The translations under genes were made by a program, and so were the position numbers. Below the pieces are notes generated by a model. The model saw only the letters and a program-made list of their open reading frames with translations, was not told the DNA's origin and made no database searches. 64,000 nucleotides of DNA, taken from contig NZ_CP007203.1 in assembly GCF_000340565.2 (NCBI RefSeq), positions 1,573,373 to 1,637,372 on the forward strand. Reading direction: 5' to 3'. Each line of letters begins with the position of its first letter. The stretch's first letter is position 1. This stretch comes from Nodularia spumigena CCY9414 (GTDB lineage Bacteria; Cyanobacteriota; Cyanobacteriia; Cyanobacteriales; Nostocaceae). This document shows, piece after piece, positions 43,999 through 56,234 of the stretch.

Positions 43999-45552
43999 GT
44001 TTCCATCCCCGTTAGGGGAAGAGGTTATGGAAAGCTTTCTACGCTGGCTTTTGTTCGCCCGCTTGTGCGAGAGTTTCCATCCCCGTTAGGGGAAGAGGTT
44101 ATGGAAAGTTGCACTGCAATCTTGCAGTTTGCCATTAAGAGAGGGTTTCCATCCCCGTTAGGGGAAGAGGTTATGGAAAGTCAGAAGATCGGTTCTACAA
44201 TCTAGAGGAAATTTCGTTTCCATCCCCGTTAGGGGAAGAGGTTATGGAAAGCATTGGTTTCATGTTCGGAGCAAAAATGGATTTTTAGTTTCCATCCCCG
44301 TTAGGGGAAGAGGTTATGGAAAGTAATTATAGCAGATGCGCGAATTCAACTTCGCGTAGATTGTTTCCATCCCCGTTAGGGGAAGAGGTTATGGAAAGCA
44401 GGCTATGTTCTTAGCGTTACTTATTGCCTTCAGGTTTCCATCCCCGTTAGGGGAAGAGGTTATGGAAAGCATAAAAAGGTCATCGTCATCGTATGCCATG
44501 AGATGGTGTTTCCATCCCCGTTAGGGGAAGAGGTTATGGAAAGGCAGTCGCACAGGTGCTTGCAGATGAGGGGTTTCCATCCCCGTTAGGGGAAGAAGTT
44601 ATGGAAAGTGGCGGGTGCAATTCTGGCAGGCCTTCAGCTTGTCCAGTTTCCATCCCCGTTAGGGGAAGAGGTTATGGAAAGACCAAATTCAAAGACACGT
44701 AGAAGGGACCGATCTTTCGTTTCCATCCCCGTTAGGGGAAGAGGTTATGGAAAGTTGATGTACGCATTATTCGTACAACTAAATCAAAACGTTTCCATCC
44801 CCGTTAGGGGAAGAGGTTATGGAAAGTAAAGCCCACATCGTGAAGGTGGGTGAGGTAATGCCAAGGTTTCCATCCCCGTTAGGGGAAGAGGTTATGGAAA
44901 GACGTTTTGTCCTCACCAGGGCAAAGGGTTCAATTAAAGTTTCCATCCCCGTTAGGGGAAGAGGTTATGGAAAGGAAGAACAGCCGATGTCCACCTGGGC
45001 GGCGGTTGGATTAGTTTCCATCCCCGTTAGGGGAAGAGGTTATGGAAAGTTATGGAAGATTTATATAATAGTCTCCTTGAGTTTCCATCCCCGTTAGGGG
45101 AAGAGGTTATGGAAAGGCGGCTGTTGTTCGCTCAACACCTCTTACACGGGCGTTTCCATCCCCGTTAGGGGAAGAGGTTATGGAAAGTCCGCTTTGAGTT
45201 TGGCTTTCGTCCCGACAGCCATTGTGATGTTTCCATCCCCGTTAGGGGAAGAGGTTATGGAAAGTCAGAGAATTCAATTAAATGAGTGCCTAAAAGAGTT
45301 TCCATCCCCGTTAGGGGAAGAGGTTATGGAAAGCAAGAGCTCCTTTATAGTGAAGCGGCCAAGTTGGGGAGTTTCCATCCCCGTTAGGGGAAGAGGTTAT
45401 GGAAAGTAGTCGCTCAAGTTGAGCGCCCGGCCTAACTCGTTTCCATCCCCGTTAGGGGAAGAGGTTATGGAAAGCCTGGTGGTAAACTTGCAACTAGTAT
45501 TTTTGCTACTATTAAAGTTTCCATCCCCGTTAGGGGAAGAGGTTATGGAAAG
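43999..45552 (-). CRISPR. CRISPR array, 22 repeats and 21 spacers
   Basis: The 36-bp repeat begins GTTTCCATCCCCGT and ends GGTTATGGAAAG on the plus strand. It starts at 43999, 44073, 44145, 44216, 44288, 44363, 44434, 44508, 44573, 44646, 44719, 44791, 44866, 44939, 45014, 45081, 45152, 45229, 45298, 45371, 45439 and 45517. Spacers are 29-42 bases. All repeats look identical except the ninth, which has one G-to-A change (GAAGAAGTT). On the minus strand the repeat ends GGGGATGGAAAC, like known cyanobacterial handles (ATTGAAAC, CTGAAAC), so leftward transcription is preferred. No cas gene lies within the window. Confidence 0.99.
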
Positions 45553-45770
45553 AGTTTAGTTCTGGAAGCCTTGCTAGTCAAGGGTTTTAGCCCCCCCAAT
45601 CGACACCAGTTTTTGCAGTGTCAATAACTCCCAAGAAATTCTCAATAACTCGTGAACTTTAGAGACTGGAAAGCTTACTGTGCAAGCAATCGACACCAGT
45701 CAACGAAATTATGCGGTTTTCAAGGTTCGGGGTAGTGGTGTCGATGAGTTTTAACTCACCTAATAAAATG
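45553..45770 (-). promoter_or_regulatory. Probable CRISPR leader
   Basis: AT-rich sequence follows the last repeat. The 13-mer AATCGACACCAGT occurs at 45598-45610 and 45688-45700, with an inverted partial copy (TGGTGTCGAT) at 45736-45745. Such repeated motifs suit a leader that directs spacer addition at this end. The remainder to 46071 has short repeats (CTTTGCGC) and no gene. Confidence 0.55.
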
Positions 45771-46071
45771 TAAAATATATTGCCTGAAATTGTCAAGTTG
45801 TCTTCTGCAACTATTTCGGCGATAAAGACTAGATTACAGTCTGAACCTAGATAATTGACGTGAGGTACAAGCAGTCATAATTAAACGCAGATGGACGCAG
45901 ATAAACGCGGATAGTTTTGTACCTTTTTTTTTTCTTCCTACCTTTGCGCCTTTGCGCCTTTGCGTGAACCTAATTCATATTTAAAATCAGCAACACCAGA
46001 TAATTAACCTATATAATCACCGTTCTGCCTCGGACAGGGCAGAATAAAGATAGTAAGAGTGCCAAACTTCT

Positions 46072-47223
46072 ATGAGTTATTGCCTAAATTCCCATTGTCC
46101 CCAGCCAGAAAATGCTGCTGATGCCAAGTTTTGCTTGAGTTGTGGTTCCAAGTTACTGCTGAAAGACCGCTACCGCGCCATTAAACCTATCGGACAAGGT
46201 GGTTTTGGTAAAACATTTTTAGCGGTGGATGAGGATAAACCTTCTAAACCGCCCTGCGTAATTAAGCAATTTTACCCCCAAGCCCAAGGTACTAATACTT
46301 TGCAGAAGGCTGTGGAGTTATTTACTCAAGAAGCTGTGCAGTTAGATGATTTGGGACAACATCCCCAAATTCCCGCACTTCTGGCGTATTTTACCCAAGA
46401 TGACAGACAGTATCTGGTACAGGAATTTATCAATGGGCAGAATTTAGCCCAGGAATTGGCACAAAATGGGGCTTTTAGTGAATCGCAGATATGGCAATTA
46501 CTTCAAGATTTATTACCAGTTTTACAATTTTGCCATTCTAGAGGTGTGATTCACCGGGATATTAAGCCGGAAAATATTTTGCGAGACAGCAATGCTAAAT
46601 TAGTCTTAGTGGATTTTGGTGCTTCTAAATCTGCCACTGGTACGGCTTTAAATCAAACAGGTACGAGTATTGGTACTCCGGAATATGTCGCCCCGGAACA
46701 AATGAGGGGTAGGGCGCTTTTTGCCAGTGATATCTACAGTTTAGGGGCTACTTGTGTTCATCTTTTAACTGCGCGATCGCCTTTTGATTCTTATAATATT
46801 AACAATGATACTTGGATTTGGCAGAAATTTCTCCAAACTCCCCTCAGTTCTGGGTTAAATCGCATCCTGGAAAAGATGCTGGTAAGTATCCCCATGCGGC
46901 GTTATCAAACAGCAGATGAAGTCCTCAAAGATTTAAATCAGTCGCCAGTAGTCGCTACTCCAGCAACCACAGCAAAACCAAAATCAACACCCACTTCTGT
47001 GAGTAAATCTTCTAGTAAACCTGATTTGGAACTGGAAGAAGTGAAAACTCAAATTTTGGGTACTGCTAAACCTCAACCAAATCAACCACAACCACCAAAA
47101 CCCATTTCTCCACCACAACCACCAAAACTAATTTCTCCACCTGCTAATAACACCTCAGAAGATAAAGATTTAGAGGAGTTAAAAGCTAAATTTATGGGGA
47201 ATAACAAATCACCAAATCAATAG
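46072..47223 (+). CDS. Cytosolic Ser/Thr kinase with four-Cys N-terminus
   Basis: The 383-residue kinase opens MSYCLNSHCPQPENA ... FCLSCG, a four-cysteine zinc-ribbon-like segment. The catalytic domain (about 34-300) has GQGGFGKTF, Lys65 (CVIKQF), HRDIKPEN and VDFGASK. The C-terminal 80 residues are Pro/Ser-rich with LEEVKTQILG and LEELKAKFMG motifs and no membrane helix. It is more distant from the two minus-strand membrane kinases than they are from each other. It starts 520 bases from the CRISPR array; no functional link is implied. Confidence 0.92.
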   Translation: MSYCLNSHCPQPENAADAKFCLSCGSKLLLKDRYRAIKPIGQGGFGKTFLAVDEDKPSKPPCVIKQFYPQAQGTNTLQKAVELFTQEAVQLDDLGQHPQIPALLAYFTQDDRQYLVQEFINGQNLAQELAQNGAFSESQIWQLLQDLLPVLQFCHSRGVIHRDIKPENILRDSNAKLVLVDFGASKSATGTALNQTGTSIGTPEYVAPEQMRGRALFASDIYSLGATCVHLLTARSPFDSYNINNDTWIWQKFLQTPLSSGLNRILEKMLVSIPMRRYQTADEVLKDLNQSPVVATPATTAKPKSTPTSVSKSSSKPDLELEEVKTQILGTAKPQPNQPQPPKPISPPQPPKLISPPANNTSEDKDLEELKAKFMGNNKSPNQ

Positions 47224-47414
47224 TTACACGAATTTTTTTTATCACGCAGAGGCGCAGAGGCGCAAGAGAAGAAATATGAGGAATAACCTAGTAAAATTAA
47301 AGTGGGTTTATTTAGCTTCTATTGCAATTGTCAATTTTAATTCTGCTGATAGAAGCTCGACTCGCATGAAACCGAGTAATCTGGGAAAATTAAGTCTGTC
47401 TATCTGCTAGGTAA

Positions 47415-49466
<2,052 letters not shown>

Positions 49467-49550
49467 CACCCTTGTAGAGACGCGATTTATCGCGTCTGGT
49501 TTATCTTGTTTATATATAAGGGAAGATTTAACGAACACAGATGAACACAG

Positions 49551-50732
49551 ATGAACACAGATAAATTTCAATACAGCAAACTTACTCATAGTCAGGATAT
49601 TCAGCAACTGGGGTCTATCCTTGAACAGTGTTTTATCATGTCGTCTGGTGATAGTGAAATCTACATGAAGCGCCTGGGTAGGGACAAGTTACGCGCTATT
49701 TATCAAGACCAGCAGCTTGTGGGTGGACTAGCAACTATTCCTATGGGTCAATGGTGGGGTGGTCAGTGTGTCCCTATGACTGGAATTGCAGCAGTGGGTA
49801 TTGCTCCAGAATATCGCGGTAGTGGCGCTGCGATCGCACTCATCGAAAAAACTCTTCAGGAACTTTATCACCAGGAAGTTCCTATTTCGGTTCTCTATCC
49901 CGCTACTCAACGTCTTTACCGCAAAGCTGGATACGAACAAGGCGGAAGTTATTGCACTTGGAAAATTTCTACTGACAATATTCAGGTAAAAGAACTATCT
50001 TTACTTTTACAGTCTGTAGATCCTCAAAATTATCTCATCTTTCAGGACTTATATCAGCAACAAGCCAAATTCACTCATGGTTATTTAAACCGACATCCCG
50101 CAATTTGGCAAGGTTTAACTCAACCAGATGCTCAAGAAACAGTCTATGGTTATTTAATGGGTGACAAAGACCAACCCCAAGGTTATATTATCTTTACTCA
50201 AGAACGCACCCAGAATGGCACAATACTAAAGGTGAGAGATTGGACAATGCTTACAAAGGCTGCTATACAAACTTTTTGGTCTTTTATTGCCAATCATCGC
50301 TCCCAAATTGACCAGGTGCAATGGAAGAGTTCTCTGGTTGATTCTCTCACATTACTGCTACCAGAGCAAACTGCTAAAATTACCCAAAATCAGCGCTGGA
50401 TGTTGCGGATAATAGATGTAGTTAAAGCTTTAGAAATGCGGGGTTATCCGCCAGGAATTTCAACTGAACTACATTTAGCAGTTAAAGATGATTTACTACC
50501 TGCCAATGATGGTAAATTTATCTTATCTGTCGCTGATGGACGTGGTGAAGTTACCAAAGGCGGTAAAGGTGAGTTGCAGTTAGACATTAAAGGATTAGCA
50601 CCTCTGTATACCAACCTTTTTACTCCCCAGCAATTACAGCTTACAGCAAAACTCCAAGCTACTCAAACAGCCTTATTAGCCGCTACACAAATATTTACCG
50701 CTTCTTCTCCTGGGATGGTTGATTTCTTTTAA
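49551..50732 (+). CDS. Eis-like GNAT acetyltransferase with SCP2-type end
   Basis: The 393-residue protein has an N-terminal GNAT domain with the acetyl-CoA loop (GIAAVGIAPEYRGSGAAIALI), a second degenerate GNAT part, and a C-terminal sterol-carrier-like segment. This is the Eis (enhanced intracellular survival) architecture. The substrate is unknown. The ATG at 49551 lies inside a tandem repeat of ATGAACACAG (49531-49560), so the start codon itself was provided or is flanked by a repeat. The other copies of ATG are out of frame. No strong ribosome site is evident. Confidence 0.85.
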   Translation: MNTDKFQYSKLTHSQDIQQLGSILEQCFIMSSGDSEIYMKRLGRDKLRAIYQDQQLVGGLATIPMGQWWGGQCVPMTGIAAVGIAPEYRGSGAAIALIEKTLQELYHQEVPISVLYPATQRLYRKAGYEQGGSYCTWKISTDNIQVKELSLLLQSVDPQNYLIFQDLYQQQAKFTHGYLNRHPAIWQGLTQPDAQETVYGYLMGDKDQPQGYIIFTQERTQNGTILKVRDWTMLTKAAIQTFWSFIANHRSQIDQVQWKSSLVDSLTLLLPEQTAKITQNQRWMLRIIDVVKALEMRGYPPGISTELHLAVKDDLLPANDGKFILSVADGRGEVTKGGKGELQLDIKGLAPLYTNLFTPQQLQLTAKLQATQTALLAATQIFTASSPGMVDFF

Positions 50733-50879
50733 TTCAGGACTTACGCATAAGTCAGGAAAAAACGAACCACAGAGGCACAGAGTACACTGAGGAATGAGAA
50801 AGTGAGCGTTTTTTTTGTGTCAGTCCGATACTTTATTCCGAATTACGAATTACGAATTACTAATCACGAATTATAAATT

Positions 50880-51797
50880 ATGCATCACAGTTCCGGTCGC
50901 TGGCGTTTGGGTTTAGCATTATCGCTGTTGACGGTGTTTTTGTGGGGAATTTTACCTATTGCGCTGACGGTAACTTTACAAGTTCTTGATGTCTATACTA
51001 TCATTTGGTTCCGCTTTTTAATGTCGTTTGCGCTACTGGCTGCGTTTTTAGGGGTGCGGGGTAAATTACCTAATTCTCAACAATTGCGTTCTAGTTCTGG
51101 GAAATTATTAGCGATCGCTACTCTATTTTTAGCATTAAATTACTTCCTATTTATGCAAGGTCTAGCCTTCACATCACCGGCTAACGCTCAAGTTCTCATT
51201 CAATTATCTACCCTGTTATTAGGTTTCGGTGGTTTAGTGATTTTTAAAGAACGTTATACACTGCGTCAATGGCTTGGTGTGAGTATTCTTACCTCTGGTT
51301 ATATTGTATTTTTTCGCGAACAACTTTCCAATTTAATTACAGCCCAAGGTACATATATTTTTGGTAGTGCTTTAATTGCTTTGGGAGCAGCCGCATGGGC
51401 TATTTATGCTTTGTCTCAAAAGCAGTTATTACTATCTTTATCTTCCCCTCACATTATGCTGATTATTTACGGCGGATGTGCTTTATTATTCACCCCATTT
51501 GCTCAACCAGAAACAATTTTTACCTTGAATAAGTTCCATTTATTTATTTTGCTATTTTGTGCTTTAAATACTCTAATTGCTTATGGTGCTTTTGCTGAAT
51601 CCTTAGAACATTGGGAAGCCTCAAGAGTCAGTGCAGTCTTAGCTTTAACTCCGATTATTACTTTGATTTCAGTGGCACTCGTATCAGTATTTTCACCTTC
51701 TCTAATTCCCACAGAACACCTGACTTTAATTGGCATATTAGGTGCTGCTTTAGTCGTAACTGGTTCAATGGCGATCGCCTTGGGAAAAGCTGATTAA
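50880..51797 (+). CDS. EamA/DMT family membrane transporter
   Basis: The 305-residue protein has about ten hydrophobic helices and two EamA repeats, starting LGLALSLLTVFLWGILPIAL and IFGSALIALGAAAWAIYAL. Family members export amino acids, nucleotides or other metabolites; the substrate here is unknown. Octamer-like ACGAATTA repeats precede the ATG (50835-50880). Confidence 0.9.
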   Translation: MHHSSGRWRLGLALSLLTVFLWGILPIALTVTLQVLDVYTIIWFRFLMSFALLAAFLGVRGKLPNSQQLRSSSGKLLAIATLFLALNYFLFMQGLAFTSPANAQVLIQLSTLLLGFGGLVIFKERYTLRQWLGVSILTSGYIVFFREQLSNLITAQGTYIFGSALIALGAAAWAIYALSQKQLLLSLSSPHIMLIIYGGCALLFTPFAQPETIFTLNKFHLFILLFCALNTLIAYGAFAESLEHWEASRVSAVLALTPIITLISVALVSVFSPSLIPTEHLTLIGILGAALVVTGSMAIALGKAD

Positions 51798-52198
51798 ATA
51801 TATTCAAAGTTACATTTAAATACTGAGGTAAACTTAATTATCTTATGCTATCATTCTATAAAACAAAACACTGCTATCTGGGAATCTACAAGTTTGGATA
51901 CATGACAAATACTAATCATTGATGAATATGCGTGTAATTAAACTCCGGATAAATACAGCCTAGCCTCACAGAAAATTGCTATAACTAGCTGTAAAAATAC
52001 TTTGCGGTTAATCTCTGAATAAGTGTAAATTTGCTCTACCTATATACTAAATTACATTGAAAATTTCACTTTGTTATCAGGTAAATTCCGAAAAATTTAT
52101 ACAACGAAGGCAAATAGGATTAATTTAACTGTCCAGGGTGTTTAAATAACTACCAAAGCCAACGCCTCGTGAAACAAGATCACCAAAACAGTTGAGCG
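51798..52198. other. Gene-free AT-rich spacer
   Basis: Between the EamA transporter and the hydrolase genes I see no gene, tRNA fold or clear repeat. It probably holds the promoter of the hydrolase gene. Confidence 0.4.
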
Positions 52199-53965
52199 AT
52201 GAATAGTTTGTTTGATAATTGGACAAGCACCCTCAGAAGAAATTCGCTCTTGCTGGTTCTGGCAATACTGCTGGTAATATTAGGAATTAATAGTTCTATA
52301 ATTGCAGCAGAGCGAATTTATGCGACTTTTTCCGCCATAGAAAGGTCGATTTCAGTCACCGCTTTAGAGAAATACGCCGAAGATGGTATAATTAACAAAG
52401 AATTAGCATTCTATCAGCAATATCTGCCAACAAAACAATTTCAAGAATTGCAGGGAGTTTTACTCACACCTGTGAAAGTGAGTCCAGATGTGGCTTCTCA
52501 ATTCCTCTACACACCTGAAGGCGAATTTCTATTACACCGTTTAGCCCAAGTGATTCAACCCGAATCTCGTCAAGCACAACGGGGATTTCACGCTTTAAGA
52601 TCAGCATTAATTTCAGCAACAGCTGAACCAGGAGGTTTAACTCTATTAAATCTGTTACGCAAATATCCCTATAGCAGCATTCATATTGATTTAAGGCGTA
52701 GCTTCGCTATAGTTAGAGAATTAGAAAAAGTAATTAATCAAACTCAACGTGCGATCGCCGCAGTCACAAAACAATCTAATATAGAAGCTGCGACCATTGC
52801 AAAACCGCTCAATTTATTGCAACTAGCAGATTTACGTAATCCAGGACAGTTTCACTCGCAAAAACATACACTCATATTTTTTGACTCAAAACGCGATCGC
52901 CTATTGCTGACTGATGTTTATATTCCCCATGTTCAGACTCCCGCACCTGTGATAGTCATCTCTCATGGTTTAGGTACAGACAGCAGCAACTTTGAATATT
53001 TAGCTACACATCTAGCTTCCCACGGATTAGCCGTAGTTGTTCCTAATCATCCGGGTAGCAGTGCCAAACAATTGCAAACATCATTGCATAAACAAACCAG
53101 TCAAGTTATAGAACCAGATGAATTTATAGACCAACCTTTAGATGTAAAATATGTCTTAAATCAACTGGAAAACATCAACCAGTCTGATTCCCGGTTTCAG
53201 AGTCGCTTAAATCTGCAACAAGTGGGAATCTTTGGTCAATCTTTAGGCGGTTACACAGCCTTAGCATTAGCTGGCGCTAAAATTAACTTTCAGCAATTAG
53301 CACAGAACTGTACACCAGAGGTGCTGCAAAAATCCTGGAATATGTCTTTACTATTCCAATGCAGTGCTTTAGCGTTGAATCATAACCCTAGTCAAGATTA
53401 TAACTTGCAAGATGACAGAATAAAAGCGGCGATCGCAGTTAACCCCATCACCAGCTCAATATTTGGTAAAGCAGGTTTAAAGCAAATCAAAATCCCGATC
53501 ATGATTGTCAGTAGTAGTGCGGATACTGTTGCACCCGCTTTATACGAGCAAATTCAACCTTTTTCCTGGTTAACGAACTCCCAAAAGTATCTCGTCATGC
53601 TTTTAGGTGGAACCCACTTTTCTACCATTGGCGATGGAAACCCTGGAAGTCAGCAAGTATCATTACCCACAGACTTAGTTGGGGACGCTTCCCAAGCACG
53701 TGAATACATGAACGTTTTGAGTTTACCTTTCTTTCAAACTTATGTCAGTGGAAACTCGCAATACCTCCCCTATCTCAATGCAGCTTATACCAACACTATT
53801 TCCCATAAATCTCTCGGATTGAGTCTCGTCCAATCCCTCAACCAAACTGAATTAGCACAAGCCCTTACTCCTGATTCCTTCAAACAAAAGTTTCCCAATC
53901 CCATAGTCAATTTTGGCTTCTGGATGTTAAATATTGGTATTGCAATAGACATTGAACGAATTTAA
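52199..53965 (+). CDS. Alpha/beta hydrolase with DUF1400-type N-terminus
   Basis: The 588-residue protein has an N-terminal membrane helix (LLLVLAILLVILGINSSII). A DUF1400-like region (about 40-190) follows, then an alpha/beta hydrolase fold with oxyanion VISHGLG and nucleophile GQSLGG (Ser in GxSxG). A later GGTHFS segment contains the likely catalytic His. It is probably exported or membrane-bound. Members are cyanobacterial putative lipases or dienelactone hydrolase-like proteins. It contains a CGTAGCTTCGCTAT repeat-like stretch near 52698. Confidence 0.86.
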   Translation: MNSLFDNWTSTLRRNSLLLVLAILLVILGINSSIIAAERIYATFSAIERSISVTALEKYAEDGIINKELAFYQQYLPTKQFQELQGVLLTPVKVSPDVASQFLYTPEGEFLLHRLAQVIQPESRQAQRGFHALRSALISATAEPGGLTLLNLLRKYPYSSIHIDLRRSFAIVRELEKVINQTQRAIAAVTKQSNIEAATIAKPLNLLQLADLRNPGQFHSQKHTLIFFDSKRDRLLLTDVYIPHVQTPAPVIVISHGLGTDSSNFEYLATHLASHGLAVVVPNHPGSSAKQLQTSLHKQTSQVIEPDEFIDQPLDVKYVLNQLENINQSDSRFQSRLNLQQVGIFGQSLGGYTALALAGAKINFQQLAQNCTPEVLQKSWNMSLLFQCSALALNHNPSQDYNLQDDRIKAAIAVNPITSSIFGKAGLKQIKIPIMIVSSSADTVAPALYEQIQPFSWLTNSQKYLVMLLGGTHFSTIGDGNPGSQQVSLPTDLVGDASQAREYMNVLSLPFFQTYVSGNSQYLPYLNAAYTNTISHKSLGLSLVQSLNQTELAQALTPDSFKQKFPNPIVNFGFWMLNIGIAIDIERI

Positions 53966-54083
53966 ATTTCCTTTTTCGCCCGTTATCCATCCCCGTATAG
54001 AGAGAAAGTTTAATCTTACAGAAAACCGATGATTTTTTCATTGGTTAAAGTAGAATTATCTGTTATAATAGAAATATTTTACT

Positions 54084-54956
54084 GTGCAAGGTTTTCTGAA
54101 CTTAAACAAACCCTTTGACTGGACATCTCACGACTGCGTGGCGCGGGTGCGAAAACTCTTGCGCCTTAAACGTGTAGGACACGCCGGAACCTTAGACCCA
54201 GCAGCTACGGGAGTCTTACCCATCGCACTGGGTAGAGCTACGAGATTATTACAATATCTGCCAGAAACCAAAGCCTATAAAGCCACCATTCGCTTAGGTG
54301 TGCAGACGACAACCGACGATTTGCAAGGTGAAATCATTAGTTCTCAACCTTGTCCGGGATTGAATTTTGCCGATGTTCAAACGGCGATCGCACAATTTAA
54401 CGGTAAAATAGAGCAGATACCGCCAATTTACAGCGCCATTCAAGTTGATGGAAAACGCCTATACGACTTAGCACGCAGAGGCGAAACCGTGGAAGTACCT
54501 AAACGTACAGTAGAAATTTTTCACACAGAAATTTTAGATTGGCGAGACGGAGAGTTTCCCGAATTGGATGTGGCGATCGCCTGTGGAAGTGGTACATATA
54601 TTAGAGCGATCGCCCGTGACTTAGGCGCAACCCTAGAAACTGGGGGAACTCTCGCCGCATTAATCCGCACAGCCAGTAGTGGTTTCAACCTTGCAGACAG
54701 TCTCACCTTAACAGACTTAGAAACCCAAATACAAGCCGGGACATTTCAACCGAGTCTTCCCGATATCGCCTTACAACACTTACCATCGGTCGCATTACCA
54801 GCCATATCTGCTCAAAAATGGTGTCAGGGGCAAAAAATTCCTCAAACTCTCGATTTTTCTGGTATACTCAGAGTTTACGACCAAGAAACTTGCTTTCTCG
54901 GTATAGGCAAACTTCAAGACAGCTTGTTAATACCAACAACCGTCTTAAAAAATTAA
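54084..54956 (+). CDS. truB: tRNA pseudouridine-55 synthase
   Basis: The enzyme makes pseudouridine 55 in the T-loop of tRNAs. The 290 residues start at GTG (54084) reading [17 protein letters not shown]. The catalytic motif [12 protein letters not shown] places the nucleophilic Asp at residue 38. KVR/RLYDLAR and [15 protein letters not shown] are also present, with a cyanobacterial C-terminal extension. Confidence 0.96.
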   Translation: MQGFLNLNKPFDWTSHDCVARVRKLLRLKRVGHAGTLDPAATGVLPIALGRATRLLQYLPETKAYKATIRLGVQTTTDDLQGEIISSQPCPGLNFADVQTAIAQFNGKIEQIPPIYSAIQVDGKRLYDLARRGETVEVPKRTVEIFHTEILDWRDGEFPELDVAIACGSGTYIRAIARDLGATLETGGTLAALIRTASSGFNLADSLTLTDLETQIQAGTFQPSLPDIALQHLPSVALPAISAQKWCQGQKIPQTLDFSGILRVYDQETCFLGIGKLQDSLLIPTTVLKN

Positions 54957-55088
54957 CTTGATTTGCATATTGCGATCGCCTGTACGAGCATTACAGATAA
55001 CCAGAGTCACAAACCGGAAACTACAGCAAGTATACACGAAATAAGATAGTGATGGTATTATCTGTGTAGCCTTCTTATTCTGGCATTT

Positions 55089-55895
55089 ATGAGTAAATAC
55101 AGTCGATTCCTTGTTTCCCTGATCGCTTTAATTATCGGATGGTCTCTGAACTTTTCCCATCCTAACAGCATAGCGATCGCCTCCCCTTTCTCTCAAGTAT
55201 CTCAAGTATTCACTACTACACCCGCAACCCTAGCATCCTTTGACTCTTCTCTGTGGGAAACATTACTTAAACGCAGTTACATCACAGCAGTTGAAGATGC
55301 GAAAACTGCCGATGAGACAGAAATCTCCACAACACTTCAAGCTATTTCAAACAACAATCCCAATCTAAAATGGAGAGATTACCAGGGACAAAAACAAGTA
55401 TTAATGGTGACTTGGACATCCTGGAATGGCTACGATAATCAAGTCGATTTACCCGTGGAATTAAGCCGAGAAACTTGGGTAACGGCGGTTCCCGAACTGA
55501 AAACCTTTGCCCAAACCTTAAACCTTAACCCAGAAAGCCTCACCTTACGCTTAGAACAATACCTCGGTTTACCACCTAACAATGGCAAAACCAAATTTGT
55601 AGAAATGTGGGTGAACGCATCCGATTTATTTCGCCCTTGTCCCGATGCAGAAGTTAACGATACTAGCTGTGATTTTAACTTTCCTGAGACTGTTGAACCG
55701 CAACATCAAACTTGGATAAATAATTTACAGTTAGTCTCTTATGGTGACAAAGGTTATCCTTGGACAAGATTAGGATACAGCTATGATTGGGGAAGTCTGG
55801 ACGGTGAAATTGGCGCTAGTGAATTTGTCGTGAGAAAAGGCGCAAAAGTGATAATTTCATCAGTAAAAAACACTGTAGACTACTCCAAACTTTAG
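55089..55895 (+). CDS. Conserved secreted protein of unknown function
   Basis: The 268-residue protein has a signal-like N-terminus (FLVSLIALIIGWSLNFS). Its mature part is Trp-rich with VTWTSWNGYD, LRLEQYLGLPPNNGKTKFVEMWV and paired cysteines in FRPCPDAEVNDTSCDFNF. I do not recognise a characterised domain. It is a single gene on its strand after truB with 132 bases between. Confidence 0.72.
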   Translation: MSKYSRFLVSLIALIIGWSLNFSHPNSIAIASPFSQVSQVFTTTPATLASFDSSLWETLLKRSYITAVEDAKTADETEISTTLQAISNNNPNLKWRDYQGQKQVLMVTWTSWNGYDNQVDLPVELSRETWVTAVPELKTFAQTLNLNPESLTLRLEQYLGLPPNNGKTKFVEMWVNASDLFRPCPDAEVNDTSCDFNFPETVEPQHQTWINNLQLVSYGDKGYPWTRLGYSYDWGSLDGEIGASEFVVRKGAKVIISSVKNTVDYSKL

Positions 55896-55905
55896 AGCAA
55901 GGGTT

Positions 55906-56202
55906 TTATTCCCAAGTCGCCGCATCTCGTAATACAGCCGGAATTTCCCCTTGCGATAGGGGAAATTCCAACAAAGTTTCCTTATAACCCAAATATCCCG
56001 ACTCAGCGAAAGACAACAACATTCGCCCCAATGCTAACCATACCTCTGGTTCATACTCCCAATCACGATAGCGGGTAGCTCGACCAGCAATTGAACGTAG
56101 CGCCCAAAAATATGAATTCCTCACCACCGACCCACCCTTTTTAAATGCTGGTAAATCCTCGTGGTTGAGAAAAAGGATTGTATTTTCAATTCTGGCTCTC
56201 AT
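55906..56202 (-). CDS. Small conserved hypothetical protein
   Basis: The 98-residue soluble protein contains NHEDLPAFKKGGSVVRNSYFWALRSIAGRATRY and SQGEIPAVLRDAATWE. It has no membrane segment or known motif that I recognise. It ends ten bases from the convergent gene at 55895 and lies after the TonB receptor in transcription order? The receptor's stop is only 33 bases from this gene's ATG, so they could share a transcript. Confidence 0.65.
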   Translation of the reverse strand: MRARIENTILFLNHEDLPAFKKGGSVVRNSYFWALRSIAGRATRYRDWEYEPEVWLALGRMLLSFAESGYLGYKETLLEFPLSQGEIPAVLRDAATWE

Positions 56203-56234
56203 TCAGCCATTATAATTCATTGGGGCATCCGATT

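Noticed and set aside
43933-45409. Several short open frames across the CRISPR array with repeated peptides
   Set aside because: They translate the CRISPR repeat itself; spacing and sequence show a CRISPR array, not genes.
51798-52198. Possible tRNA or small RNA gene in the spacer
   Set aside because: No cloverleaf, T-loop sequence or strong stem could be found by eye.
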